The notes: generated by a model from the sequence alone, not told the origin. Shown: positions 8,506-17,498, counted from the stretch's first letter. The stretch: 64,000 bases of DNA from Methylobacterium aquaticum (GCF_001043915.1 NZ_LABX01000081.1:1-64000), one strand, 5' to 3'. Numbers and translations are program-made.

Positions 8506-9836
8506 TGCCGCATGGGCAGCCGTCCATCGCCCGGCTCGCCGCCGTCCTGCTCAGCCTCGTCGTCGCCGCCACCATCCTGTGCACCTGGACACTGGTCATC
8601 GCCCTGCAGGGCGATGATGGTCTCCTGGCGCAGTATGATGCGGCGAGGGCGATCAAGGGGGCCCTCTCGCGCGACGGGGGCGGGGCGCCGGTCGTGTCGT
8701 CGACAGGCGACCTCGACGGGATCAAGCGCACCTTCCCTGGCCTCTGGTACGTCGTGACGACGAAGGGAGGGACGTTGCAATACGGCGCCGTGCCGGCATC
8801 GATCCGGGACGGCGACATCGCGGCTCCAGGCGGGCCGGACATCCCGGAAAGCGGCGATGCCCTGCGTTTGACCAACGCGACCCTCGTGACGCGCCTTGGA
8901 GGGGAACTCGTGCGGATACAGGTCGGCGGTGCCGCCTACACCCCCGCACAAGCCGCGCTGACCAGCCTGCGCGACGTGAACTACACGGCCATCCCCGTCC
9001 TGGCCGTGGTCGTCGCGACCATCCTGGTCGCTCTCTTCACCGTCCCCGCCCTGATCGCGCGACCCGTGCGCCGGGTCTCACGCTCGGCGGAGCGCATCGA
9101 CGGCGGGTCCGACGGCATTCGCCTGCCGTTGAGCGAGGCCCCACGGGAACTCGTCCCGATGGTGGCCGCCTTCAATCGCGCGCTGGAGCGCATCGACGTG
9201 GCCTCGGCCACGCAGCGCCGGTTCCTGTCGAACGCGGCCCACGAGCTCCGGACCCCGCTGACCCGGGTCCGGACCGGCCTGGAGCGGGTGGAGGACCCGC
9301 AGCTGCGCCGGGTGCTCGTGGCGGATATCCAGTCGCTGTCGTCCACCGTCACGATGCTGCTCCAGATCGCGCGGCTGTCCTCGAACAGCCCGGAGATGCG
9401 CAGGTTCGACCTCGTGGCGACGGTTCGCGCCGTGACCGCGGAGCATGTCCCGGCGGCGCTGGCGGCCGGCGTGGACATCGCGTTCTCCTCGGAGGGCGAC
9501 GCCGTCTTCGTCACCGGTTCGGACACGGCCGCAGGCATGGCCGTCGGCAATCTCGTCCGCAACGCGCTTCAGCACGCCCGCGCCGACAGGAGCATCCTGG
9601 TCGACGTTCGCGCGCCCGGGACCGTTCGCGTCATCGACCACGGCGGGGGGGTCGAGGTTCGCGACCGGGCGGAGATGCTGCGACCGTTCGTTCGTGGCGA
9701 GGCGAGTGACGGCACGGGCCTCGGGCTCGCCCTCGTCGCGCAAGTCATGGCCCTACACGGCGGACGCGTCGCGATGGAGGAGACGCCCGGCGGCGGCTTG
9801 ACGGTCGTACTGACCTTCCGGGGCACCGATGCGTGA
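8505..9836 (+). CDS. Membrane sensor histidine kinase (QseC/EnvZ type)
   Basis: The 443-residue kinase has transmembrane helices at about 8-33 and 161-184, bracketing a periplasmic domain of about 125 residues. This is followed by a HAMP-like linker, a HisKA domain with His246 in SNAAHELRTPLTRVR, and a HATPase_c domain (NLVRNALQHA, VIDHGGGVEV, GTGLGLALV). The ATP lid is short. It phosphorylates the response regulator encoded just upstream. The periplasmic domain has no recognised sensor fold, so the signal is unknown. An IS200/IS605 relic begins right at its stop codon. Confidence 0.92.
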   Translation: MPHGQPSIARLAAVLLSLVVAATILCTWTLVIALQGDDGLLAQYDAARAIKGALSRDGGGAPVVSSTGDLDGIKRTFPGLWYVVTTKGGTLQYGAVPASIRDGDIAAPGGPDIPESGDALRLTNATLVTRLGGELVRIQVGGAAYTPAQAALTSLRDVNYTAIPVLAVVVATILVALFTVPALIARPVRRVSRSAERIDGGSDGIRLPLSEAPRELVPMVAAFNRALERIDVASATQRRFLSNAAHELRTPLTRVRTGLERVEDPQLRRVLVADIQSLSSTVTMLLQIARLSSNSPEMRRFDLVATVRAVTAEHVPAALAAGVDIAFSSEGDAVFVTGSDTAAGMAVGNLVRNALQHARADRSILVDVRAPGTVRVIDHGGGVEVRDRAEMLRPFVRGEASDGTGLGLALVAQVMALHGGRVAMEETPGGGLTVVLTFRGTDA

Positions 9837-10054
9837 GCCTGTCGAAGCTCGTCAACAGCCTCAAAGGCGTGTTGAGCCGCAAGCTCAGAGACATGCGTCC
9901 CGGGATCACCGGACGCTACCACCAAGGCGTTCTCTGGTCGCCGTCGTATTTCGTGGCGTCCTGTGGCGGCGCTCCGCTCTCTGTGGTCGCCCAATACGTC
10001 CGACAGCAACGGGAGAATGCGCGGGCTCCCCGGCCTGAAGGCCGGGGCTTCTAG
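9836..10054 (+). pseudogene. IS200/IS605-family TnpA (Y1 transposase) C-terminal remnant
   Basis: In frame 9833-10054 the translation LSKLVNSLKGVLSRKLRDMRP...LWSPSYFVASCGGAPLSVVAQYVRQQ matches the C-terminal third of IS200 TnpA. In the full protein the catalytic HUH motif lies upstream and the nucleophilic Tyr lies in this region. The first two thirds, including HUH, are missing because the histidine kinase gene occupies that space. The remnant runs to a stop at 10052-10054, just past the hairpin at 10028-10047. It is non-functional by truncation. Confidence 0.75.
10028..10047 (+). repeat. Perfect hairpin: IS200/IS605 right-end structure
   Basis: CCCCGGCC and GGCCGGGG pair perfectly around a TGAA loop. 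IS200/IS605 elements carry such subterminal hairpins, which the single-strand transposase recognises. Its place at the end of the tnpA remnant fits the right end. It could also terminate transcription of the two-component operon, although no T-tract follows. Confidence 0.65.
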
Positions 10055-10161
10055 GAGGGTTTGATGACCACCGCCATGGACGGCGATGGCGGCGCGTAAT
10101 GCTGCGGCAACCTCGGCCGCTAAGGTCGCTTCAGGTTCTCCCCACGCCTGAGGCGCCTAAC

Positions 10162-10473
10162 GTGCCCAAGACAATCATCCCCAAGACAATCATCGTCCTT
10201 GCGGCCTCGCTCGTCGCGTTCTCGTCCGTGCTCCCCGGCGCACAGGCCCGTGGCCGGGGAGAAGCGTTCGCGGCAGGCATTGTCGGCGGCCTCGCGGTGG
10301 GTGCGCTCGCCGGAGCCGCCGCGCGGGTGGAGCCGGTCTACGGTCACGGCGACGATGACGCCCCGGAATACGACCCGCCGCATTGCGACCACGTCTACCA
10401 TCGACGGATCATCATGCGGGAATACGAAGAACCCTTCTGGGAGCCGTCCCCCTACGACTCCTGGCACGACTGA
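10162..10473 (+). CDS. Small exported protein with Gly/Ala-rich segment
   Basis: The 103-residue protein starts at GTG 10162, with GAGG 8-9 bases upstream. Residues 2-11 are an exact duplication of PKTII, encoded by a 15-bp tandem repeat, running into the hydrophobic core IVLAASLVAFSSVLP and the cleavage region GAQARG. The mature part has a Gly/Ala stretch (AAGIVGGLAVGALAGAAA) that could be a glycine-zipper-like membrane segment, then an acidic, His/Tyr-rich tail (HCDHVYHRRIIMREYEEPFWEPSPY). No family is assigned. Confidence 0.6.
   Translation: MPKTIIPKTIIVLAASLVAFSSVLPGAQARGRGEAFAAGIVGGLAVGALAGAAARVEPVYGHGDDDAPEYDPPHCDHVYHRRIIMREYEEPFWEPSPYDSWHD
10165..10194 (+). repeat. Exact 15-bp tandem duplication in a signal peptide
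   Basis: CCCAAGACAATCATC occurs twice head to tail directly after the GTG start, adding five residues (PKTII) to the n-region. It resembles the 13-15 bp repeats found near other gene starts in this window. Confidence 0.9.
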
Positions 10474-10679
10474 GCCTTTCCGCCGCCCCGATCCCCGCCA
10501 ACGCCCGCACCGGGAATAGCGGTGGTCCGGTGGATGCTCGCCCCGCCCCGCGACCGCGGGAGGCCCACGGCACGGCGCCGGCAGCATCGAAGCCTCGCAT
10601 CGCACCGAAAACGGCCGCGAGGCGCATTCCCGGCTTGCCCGGCGTCGAGCGAATGGCGCTGCCTCAAGGACTACCAACG

Positions 10680-11129
10680 ATGCGGTTTCTCAAATCAAGC
10701 GCCCGCTCGGTCATGACATGCTGCGTCCTGGCCGCGGCGAGTTTCGGGCAATCCGGCGCAATGGCGGCGTCGTCCGAACCCGCCGGCGTGGCATCCATGG
10801 ATGGCAAGGCCGGGGAAGGTCCACTGGACGCGCTTGAGCGCTCGTGGTCGGCCCTGCTCGCATCGCTCGACGCATCCGTGGCCGGGGCACCGTCGTTCGG
10901 GCCGGTCCTGGTCTTCTCGAAAGCCCCTTGTCCGAGAAGCGCCGACGGAACGTCGTCGGATTGTGGCTTTGCAGCCGATCACCTCTGCCGCGGGGTGGGT
11001 CGAACGACGGGAATCTCCTTCGATCAAACGACGGCACGAAGCTGCCGAGGCGGTATCGCGTCGCCAACCGGCAGATTGTCCGCGTTCTGCAAGCCGTCAG
11101 CCTGGATCAACCATGCCCTGTGCTGGTGA
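10680..11129 (+). CDS. Putative exported protein upstream of the efflux genes
   Basis: A 149-residue frame starts at ATG 10680 with AAGGA upstream. The first 30 residues look like a signal peptide (FLKSSARSVMTCCVLAAASF...GAMAASS). Residues 40-75 (DALERSWSALLASLDASVAG) could be helical. The rest is Cys- and Ser-rich with no clear family, and may be out-of-frame decay of a once different tail. No function can be offered. Confidence 0.4.
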   Translation: MRFLKSSARSVMTCCVLAAASFGQSGAMAASSEPAGVASMDGKAGEGPLDALERSWSALLASLDASVAGAPSFGPVLVFSKAPCPRSADGTSSDCGFAADHLCRGVGRTTGISFDQTTARSCRGGIASPTGRLSAFCKPSAWINHALCW

Positions 11130-11139
11130 CGCACCTGCG

Positions 11140-12456
11140 ATGTCAGGCAACGCCCTCCCGTGCCCGCTCGTCCGGACCGATGTGCCGGCGCCTTTCGCAT
11201 CGGGCGCATGCGGTCACCGCGGTCGGGCAACGGCACCGGTCCGTTCGACAGTCATTCCTGCCCGGCACCAGACCGGACCCTCCTACGGAGCCACGCGGAG
11301 CGGAGGATGGCGGACAGGCGCCCTGGCCGCAGCCGGCCTGATCGTGCTTGCCGCGACCGGGTGCAAGCCGGTCGAGGGGACCCCAGCCGCTACCGCCGCG
11401 GATGACCGCCCCTTGGTGGTCTCGACGGTCACCGCGATGCCCGTCAGCGTACCGCAGGCCGTCGACTTGCCGGGTCGTGTGAACCCGACGCGGGTCGCCG
11501 AGGTCCGGGCCCAGGTCGCCGGCATCATCCGGGAGCGCGCCTTCGAGGAAGGCAGCTTCGTGAGACAGGGCGACGTCCTGTTCCGCATCGACCCCGCCGT
11601 CTACCGGGCCGAGGTCGACGCCAAGGCCGCGGCGCTCGACCGGGCCGAGGCGACGCGGATGCAGGCGCTGCGGCAATCCGAGCGGACCGAGACGCTGGTG
11701 GAACGCCAGGCCGCCAGCGCCGCCCAGCACGACATCGCGACCGCTGCCCTGCGCCAGGCCGACGCCGATGTCGCGAGCGCGAAGGCGCACCTTGCCCGAG
11801 CCCGGATCGACCTCGACTACGCCACCGTGCGTGCGCCCATCGCCGGCCGCATCGGCCGCGCCCTCGTCACCGAGGGGAGCCTGGTCAGCCAGGGCGAGGC
11901 GACCAAGCTGGCGGTGATTCAGCAGGTCGATCCGATCTATGCCGACGTCAACGCTCCCGCCGCCGATGCCGGCCGGCTTGCCGGGCGAGCCTCGGGGCAG
12001 GAAGAGACGGAGGTGCGCCTCGTCCTGCCGGACGGCTCGCTCCATCCTGACGCCGGACGGCTGCTGTTCACGGACCTGGGCGTCGACCCCGGCACCGGGC
12101 AGGTCTCCCTGCGGGCCACCTTCCCCAACCCGAAGGCCACGCTGCGGCCTGGCAGCTATGTCCGCATCCGCATCGCGCAGGGCACGCTGCCGGGTGCGGT
12201 CATCGTCCCGGCGCAAGCCATCCAGCGCTCGAGCGCCGGCGTGGCCCAGGTCTTCGTGGTCGCCGAGAACGGAACGGCAGCGCTGCGCCCCGTCCGGACC
12301 GGGGCCCTGACGGACGGCGGCTGGATCGTCGAGGACGGCCTGAAGGCCGGCGAGACCGTCGTCGTCGAAGGCTTCCAGAGGTTGCAGCCCGGCATGCCGG
12401 TCAACCCGTCACCCTGGCAGGCATCCCGGACGGCCTCCGCCTCGGTGAAGCCCTGA
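11140..12456 (+). CDS. RND efflux periplasmic adaptor (membrane fusion lipoprotein, AcrA/MexA type)
   Basis: The product is about 438 residues from ATG 11140. A lipobox LAATGC places the lipidated Cys at residue 75, so the mature lipoprotein is anchored in the inner membrane and bridges the pump to an outer-membrane channel. Family features follow: the barrel-sandwich hairpin (GRVNPTRVAEVRAQVAGIIRERAFEEGSFVRQGDVLFRID), coiled-coil arms (about 130-200), the second lipoyl half (LDYATVRAPIAGRIGRALV) and the beta-barrel (FPNPKATLRPGSYVRIRI). The 60-odd residues before the signal helix are atypical, so the true start may be later or the 5' end damaged. The permease starts 33 bases downstream; no TolC homologue is present. 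Confidence 0.88.
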   Translation: MSGNALPCPLVRTDVPAPFASGACGHRGRATAPVRSTVIPARHQTGPSYGATRSGGWRTGALAAAGLIVLAATGCKPVEGTPAATAADDRPLVVSTVTAMPVSVPQAVDLPGRVNPTRVAEVRAQVAGIIRERAFEEGSFVRQGDVLFRIDPAVYRAEVDAKAAALDRAEATRMQALRQSERTETLVERQAASAAQHDIATAALRQADADVASAKAHLARARIDLDYATVRAPIAGRIGRALVTEGSLVSQGEATKLAVIQQVDPIYADVNAPAADAGRLAGRASGQEETEVRLVLPDGSLHPDAGRLLFTDLGVDPGTGQVSLRATFPNPKATLRPGSYVRIRIAQGTLPGAVIVPAQAIQRSSAGVAQVFVVAENGTAALRPVRTGALTDGGWIVEDGLKAGETVVVEGFQRLQPGMPVNPSPWQASRTASASVKP

Positions 12457-12489
12457 CCGCCGGGACCGGATTGCCAGGATCGCACCACC

Positions 12490-15400
12490 ATGACCCGCTT
12501 CTTCATCGAGCGCCCGATCTTCGCCTGGGTGATCTCCATCTTCATCATGCTGGCGGGAGCCATCTCCATCGCGTTCCTGCCAGTCTCGCAGTATCCGGAC
12601 GTCGCCCCGGTCACGATCCAGGTGACGGCGAGCTACCCGGGCGCCCCGCCGGAGCGGCTCTACGACGGCGTCACCCGCATCATCGAGGAGGAGCTCAACG
12701 GCATTCCCGGGCTGATGTCCTTCGAGAGCACCAGCGACACGTCCGGCACGGCTTCGATCACGGCCTCGTTCGCGCCGGGCTCGGACCCGTCGAAGGCGAC
12801 GGTCGCGGTGCAGAACCGGATCAAGCGCGTCGAGGCGCGCCTGCCCCGCGCGGTGACCCAGCAGGGCGTCGTCGTCGAGGAGGCCAGCACCAGCTTCCTG
12901 CAGTTCGTCACCGTGTCCTCGAGGGACGGCTCTCTGAGCGAGACCGATCTCGGCGACCTCGCCGCCCGCCGCCTCCTTGGCGAGCTGCGGCGCGTGCCGG
13001 GCGTCGGGCGCGCCACCCTGTTCTCGTCCGAGAAGGCGCTGCGCATCTGGATCGACCCGGTCAAGCTCGTCGGCCTCGGCCTGACGCCGGGCGACGTCAC
13101 CGCCGCGGTTCAGGCGCAGAACGCCCAGGTCGCCTCCGGCATCGTCGGCGCACAGCCGGCGCGGAAGGGACAGCGCATCGCCGCCAACGTGCTGGTGAAG
13201 GGTCAGCTGACCACGACCGCCGAGTTCGGCGAGATCGTGCTGCGTGCCAACCCCGACGGTTCGCTGGTGCGCCTGCGCGACGTTGCCGAGATCGAGCTCG
13301 GCAGCCAGTCCTACGGGATGCAGACCCGTCTCGATGGTCGCGCAGCCGCCGGCATCGGCATCCAGCTCGCCCCGGGGGCAAACGCCATCGCCGCCGCCAG
13401 CGGCGTCAAGGCGAAGCTCGCCCAGCTCCAGCGCACGCTGCCGGCCAACGTGAGCGTGACGGTCCCCTACGACACCACGCCCTTCGTCGAGGTGTCGATC
13501 AAGAAGGTGCTGATGACGCTGGCCGAGGCGATGGTGCTCGTCTTCGCGGTGATGTTCCTGTTCCTCCAGAACGTCCGCTATACCCTGATCCCGACCATCG
13601 TCGTGCCGGTGGCGCTGCTCGGCACCTGCGGCGTGCTGCTGGTCGCTGGTTTCTCGGTCAACGTGCTGACGATGTTCGGCATGGTGCTGGCCATCGGCAT
13701 CCTGGTCGACGACGCCATCGTGGTGGTCGAGAACGTCGAGCGGATCATGTCCGAGGAAGGACTGTCCCCGAAGGCGGCGACCGCCAAGGCGATGGGCCAG
13801 ATCACCGGCGCCATCGTCGGCATCACCTCGGTGCTGGTGGCGGTGTTCGTGCCGCTCGCCTTCTTTCCCGGCTCGGTCGGGGTGATCTACCGCCAGTTCG
13901 CGGTCAGCATGGCGACTTCCATCACCTTCTCGGCCTTCCTGGCGCTCTCGCTCACACCCGCCCTCTGCGCCACCCTGCTCAAGCCCGTCGAGGGCGGCCA
14001 CGGCCATGCCAAGGGCGGCTTCCTTGGCGGGTTCAACCGCCGCTTCCGGTCCGGCACGCTGGTCTATCGCTCGGGCGTCGCGGGCGTGCTGCGCCGGCCG
14101 GTGCGGGCGCTCCTCGTCTACGCCATGCTGGTGGCTGCGCTCGGATGGGGGTATCTCCGCATGCCGTCGAGCTTCCTGCCCGTCGAGGACCAAGGCTACC
14201 TCATCGTCGACGCCCAGACCCCGCCGGAATCGGCTATCGAGCGCACGCTCGACGTGGCCAAGCGCATCGAGGCGCACTTCGCGTCCGAGCCCGGCGTCGA
14301 CAACCAGACCATGCTGCTCGGGTTCGGCTTCTCGGGCCAGGGGCAGAACGCGGCGCTCAACTTCGTCGGGCTGAAGCCCTGGGGCGAGCGCGGGCTGAAC
14401 GACGGCGCCGACGCCATTGCGGTCCGCGCCAACGCCGCGCTCGGTGGCCTGCCGGACGCCGTCGCGATGTCGCTGTCGCCGCCGGCCATCGACTCACTCG
14501 GCAATTCCAGCGGCTTTTCGTTCCGCCTGCAGGACAAGGGCCAGCAGGGCCATGCGGCGCTGGCCGCCGCGCGAGACCAGCTGCTCAAGGCGGCGAGCCA
14601 GAGCCCGATCCTCCAAGGCGTCTACGTCGAGGGATTGCCGACCGCGCCGCAGATCGAGCTGATCCTCGACCGGCAGAAGGCGAACGCCCTCGGCGTCACC
14701 TTCGCCGACATCAATGACGCGCTCTCGACCAGCCTCGGCTCGGCCTATGTCAACGATTTCCCGAACCAGGCGCGCATGCAGCGGGTCATCGTCCAGGCCG
14801 AGGCGGCTCGGCGCATGAAACCCGAGGACTTGCTCGACCTGCACATGCGCAACGCGAAGGGGCAGATGGTGCCGCTGCGATCCTTCGCCCGGGTCGAGTG
14901 GACGATGGGCCCGTCGCAGGTGGTCGGCTTCGACGGCTACCCGAGCATCAAGATCTCCGGCAGCGCCGCGCCGGGCCATGCCAGCGGCGACGCCATGGCG
15001 GAGATGGAGCGGCTCGCCGGACAGTTGCCGCCGGGCTTCGGTTTCGCCTGGACGGGGCAGTCGCTGCAGGAGAAGCTCTCGGGCTCGCAGGCCGTCTACC
15101 TGCTCGCGCTGGCGCTGTTCTGCGTGTTCCTCTGCCTTGCGGCACTCTACGAGAGCTGGTCGATCCCGCTCGCCGTCCTGCTCGTGGTGCCGACCGGCGT
15201 GGTCGGGGCGGTCTTCGCGATGCTCCTGCGGGATCTGCCCAACGACGTCTACTTCAAGGTCGGCCTGATCACGGTGATCGGCCTGACGGCGAAGAACGCC
15301 GTCCTCATCATCGAGGTGGCCAAGGACCTCGTCGCGCAGGGCCGGTCCGTTCGCGAGGCGGCGCTGGCGGCCTGCGAGCTGCGCTTCCGGCCCATCGTGA

Positions 15401-15651
15401 TGACCTCGCTCGCCTTTATCCTCGGCGTGGTGCCCCTCGCCTTCGCCAGTGGTGCCAGCATGAACAGCCAGCGGGCCATCGGCACCGGCGTGCTCGGCGG
15501 CATGATCACGGCGACCGTCCTGGCGGTGTTCGTCACGCCGCTGTTCTACGTGCTGATCGCCAGAGCTTCCCATGCGCGCAAGCCTGATGGGGAGACGGGA
15601 GGGGCGTCCCGCGTCGGCATACCCGCGCAACACGGCGTCCACACGGCCTGA
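12490..15651 (+). CDS. RND multidrug efflux permease (AcrB/MexB HAE1 family)
   Basis: The 1053-residue inner-membrane proton-drug antiporter has full HAE1 length with 12 helices and two large periplasmic loops. TM1 opens with FFIERPIFAWVISIFIMLAG. The proton-relay residues match E. coli AcrB: Asp407-Asp408 in GILVDDAIVVVENVER (TM4) and Lys935 in GLTAKNAVLIIEVAKD (TM10). The pore and porter-domain pattern is also present. With the adaptor it forms an operon-like pair; the outer-membrane factor must be encoded elsewhere. No TetR or MarR repressor is adjacent, so the OmpR-type system 3-4 kb upstream is a possible regulator. Substrates cannot be inferred. Confidence 0.95.
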   Translation: MTRFFIERPIFAWVISIFIMLAGAISIAFLPVSQYPDVAPVTIQVTASYPGAPPERLYDGVTRIIEEELNGIPGLMSFESTSDTSGTASITASFAPGSDPSKATVAVQNRIKRVEARLPRAVTQQGVVVEEASTSFLQFVTVSSRDGSLSETDLGDLAARRLLGELRRVPGVGRATLFSSEKALRIWIDPVKLVGLGLTPGDVTAAVQAQNAQVASGIVGAQPARKGQRIAANVLVKGQLTTTAEFGEIVLRANPDGSLVRLRDVAEIELGSQSYGMQTRLDGRAAAGIGIQLAPGANAIAAASGVKAKLAQLQRTLPANVSVTVPYDTTPFVEVSIKKVLMTLAEAMVLVFAVMFLFLQNVRYTLIPTIVVPVALLGTCGVLLVAGFSVNVLTMFGMVLAIGILVDDAIVVVENVERIMSEEGLSPKAATAKAMGQITGAIVGITSVLVAVFVPLAFFPGSVGVIYRQFAVSMATSITFSAFLALSLTPALCATLLKPVEGGHGHAKGGFLGGFNRRFRSGTLVYRSGVAGVLRRPVRALLVYAMLVAALGWGYLRMPSSFLPVEDQGYLIVDAQTPPESAIERTLDVAKRIEAHFASEPGVDNQTMLLGFGFSGQGQNAALNFVGLKPWGERGLNDGADAIAVRANAALGGLPDAVAMSLSPPAIDSLGNSSGFSFRLQDKGQQGHAALAAARDQLLKAASQSPILQGVYVEGLPTAPQIELILDRQKANALGVTFADINDALSTSLGSAYVNDFPNQARMQRVIVQAEAARRMKPEDLLDLHMRNAKGQMVPLRSFARVEWTMGPSQVVGFDGYPSIKISGSAAPGHASGDAMAEMERLAGQLPPGFGFAWTGQSLQEKLSGSQAVYLLALALFCVFLCLAALYESWSIPLAVLLVVPTGVVGAVFAMLLRDLPNDVYFKVGLITVIGLTAKNAVLIIEVAKDLVAQGRSVREAALAACELRFRPIVMTSLAFILGVVPLAFASGASMNSQRAIGTGVLGGMITATVLAVFVTPLFYVLIARASHARKPDGETGGASRVGIPAQHGVHTA

Positions 15652-15656
15652 AGGCC

Positions 15657-15704
15657 GAGCCCCCGCCGACCTGGCGCCGACCCCCGGCCGGCACCGGCGG
15701 GCTC
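15657..15704. terminator. Hairpin between convergent RND and integrase genes
   Basis: GAGCCCCCGCCG (15657-15668) can pair with CGGCGGGCTC (15695-15704) with one bulged base. It lies between the two facing stop codons, as a bidirectional terminator would, but has a 26-base loop region and no T-tract. Confidence 0.3.
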
Positions 15705-17280
15705 AGGCCGGGTTCGTCGCCCCAACCGGCCGACGCCGCTGACGCCAGGTGCGCCCCTCCGCGTAGGCCTTGGCGGCAGCCTTCCGGCGGCGCTCGCCTT
15801 CCGCCTCCAGGTCGGTCACGCCGCGCTGGCGCAGGTTCTCGGCGACGATCTGCGCCTTGAGCACTTCGCGGTCCGGCAACTCGACTTTGAGCCGCTCGGC
15901 CCACACCGCCTTCTGCCACGCCTCCAGGGCCGGCGCCTTCAGGGCGAGCATCTGGTCGAGCGTGGAGCGGCGCGTCATCGGGTTGCCGTCGCTGACTTCC
16001 GGCAGGTCGCCGGTGGCGTGGTCGAGGACCATCCCGACGACGGGCGCCGCCACGCCGAGATCGCGCTGGCAGACCGTCGCGAAGGCGCGTCGGACGTCCT
16101 GCGGCGACGCCTCGATCCCCGGCATCGCGGCGACGGCGTGCGTCAGAGTGTGCGGCGACAGGTGCGTGACCGGGTCGCCGATCCGCCGCGGCCGCGCCGC
16201 CGGGTACATCCACGGCGACCGCGGGACACCCCGCTCCTCCGCCTCCCGGCGCGAGAAGGCGAGGTAGGTCTCGATCCGCCTCCAGACATGCGGCGGCAGC
16301 GGCAGGGCGTGCGAACCGTGCCGCGGGTCGTCCTCGGTCGGAGCGCCTTGGGCGATCGTCCGGTGACCCTGCCACCAGATTCCCCAGCCCTCGCGCTCGG
16401 GCCACGGCTCGAATTCGGCGACGCGCGCTGTGACGACGGAGAGCCGGCGCTGCGCGGTGTAGATGAGAAGCTCGATGGCGCCGCCGACGGAGGTCGAGAG
16501 GGCGCCGTGCTGCGCGACGGCGAGCATGGAGGCGATCGCCGGCACGCGCGGGGACCGTCGCGTCGGCTTGTCGCCCGTCTCCGGCGCCTTCAGCCCCGCC
16601 AATGCGTTCGGGTCGGCGCCGGAGAGGTGCTTCCGACCGGCGTCGCCCATCCACGGCCAGAACCGCTTCGACACACGCACGACGTCCCGGGCGGTCGACC
16701 GCTTGCCCTGCTCGACCAGGGTCGCGACGACGGCGGCGACGTCCGCCACGGTGATGCGCGAGACGAGGCTCGCGTCCAGCGTCCGCATGGCGGGACCGCT
16801 CATGACGCCGAGATAGTTCCGGACCGTCGCATCCCGGAGAAGGCACGCCTCGACCTCGCGCCGCATCCAGGCGCCCCACGCCTGGCGCGCCTCGGCGAGG
16901 GTCCACGTGGCCGGGCCCCGGCCGCGGGGCATGGCGGCCGGGACATCGACCCCGCCCTTGGCGGCGAGCGCGGTGCGCTTGAGGGCGATCCAGTCATTGG
17001 CCGGGATTCCCTGCCCGGCCTCGACATGCGTCCGTAAGTCCCCGGCGACGGCGCGTGCCTGTGCCAGGGTCCACTCCCGAGCGTCGCCGAGGCGGATGCG
17101 AAGCGGCTTGTCGTCGTGGCGGAAGCGGATCGACCAGACCGCCGCCGTCGGCGTCAGGCGCAAGGTCAGCCCCTGGCAGCCGCCGTCGGCGATGTCCCGG
17201 GGCGCGGCGCGGGTCTCGCGCGCTTCCCGGATCAGCCTCTCGACGCCCCCGGAGGTGAGAGTTTCGGCTTTCCTGGGCAT
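15703..17280 (-). CDS. Phage-type tyrosine recombinase/integrase with degenerate active site
   Basis: The 525-residue protein has the P4/phage-like layout: a DUF4102-like N-terminal region (LTLRLTPTAAVWSIRFRHDDKPLRIRLGD, WTLAQARAVAGDL), a SAM-like core-binding domain (about 130-220) and a catalytic domain. Catalytic Arg is present in TAQRRLSVVTAR and the second Arg in SPQDVRRAFATV, but the His of HxxR is Gln. A late His is present in VLDHATGD. The Tyr expected about ten residues after it is absent: the segment reads LPEVSDGNPMTRRSTLDQM. The frame is intact. The start ATG 17280 lies 218 bases from tRNA-Arg, so it is probably the relic or divergent integrase of an island. Confidence 0.85.
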   Translation of the reverse strand: MPRKAETLTSGGVERLIREARETRAAPRDIADGGCQGLTLRLTPTAAVWSIRFRHDDKPLRIRLGDAREWTLAQARAVAGDLRTHVEAGQGIPANDWIALKRTALAAKGGVDVPAAMPRGRGPATWTLAEARQAWGAWMRREVEACLLRDATVRNYLGVMSGPAMRTLDASLVSRITVADVAAVVATLVEQGKRSTARDVVRVSKRFWPWMGDAGRKHLSGADPNALAGLKAPETGDKPTRRSPRVPAIASMLAVAQHGALSTSVGGAIELLIYTAQRRLSVVTARVAEFEPWPEREGWGIWWQGHRTIAQGAPTEDDPRHGSHALPLPPHVWRRIETYLAFSRREAEERGVPRSPWMYPAARPRRIGDPVTHLSPHTLTHAVAAMPGIEASPQDVRRAFATVCQRDLGVAAPVVGMVLDHATGDLPEVSDGNPMTRRSTLDQMLALKAPALEAWQKAVWAERLKVELPDREVLKAQIVAENLRQRGVTDLEAEGERRRKAAAKAYAEGRTWRQRRRPVGATNPA

Positions 17281-17498
17281 GGCGCGCTCCACTGGGGCGG
17301 AAGCTCTAGCGCGTAGCAAACCCGTAGCAAACCGGCGTCTTGCTGCCCGGGGTCCGCGGCGGTTGCGGAGGCCCGCCCAGAAGCGACTTCGCGCGCCTCG
17401 AAAGAGGCCGAAACCGGGCGTCCGCAGAGGGGAAATGTCAGCCGGTTGAGTCTCTTGTGGACGGCGGGCGAGGCGCCTGATACGACGGAGATCGGTCA

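Noticed and set aside
12409-14277. Minus-strand frame of about 620 codons opposite the RND permease gene
   Set aside because: The translation is His/Asp/Glu-rich low complexity and mirrors the codon bias of the real gene.
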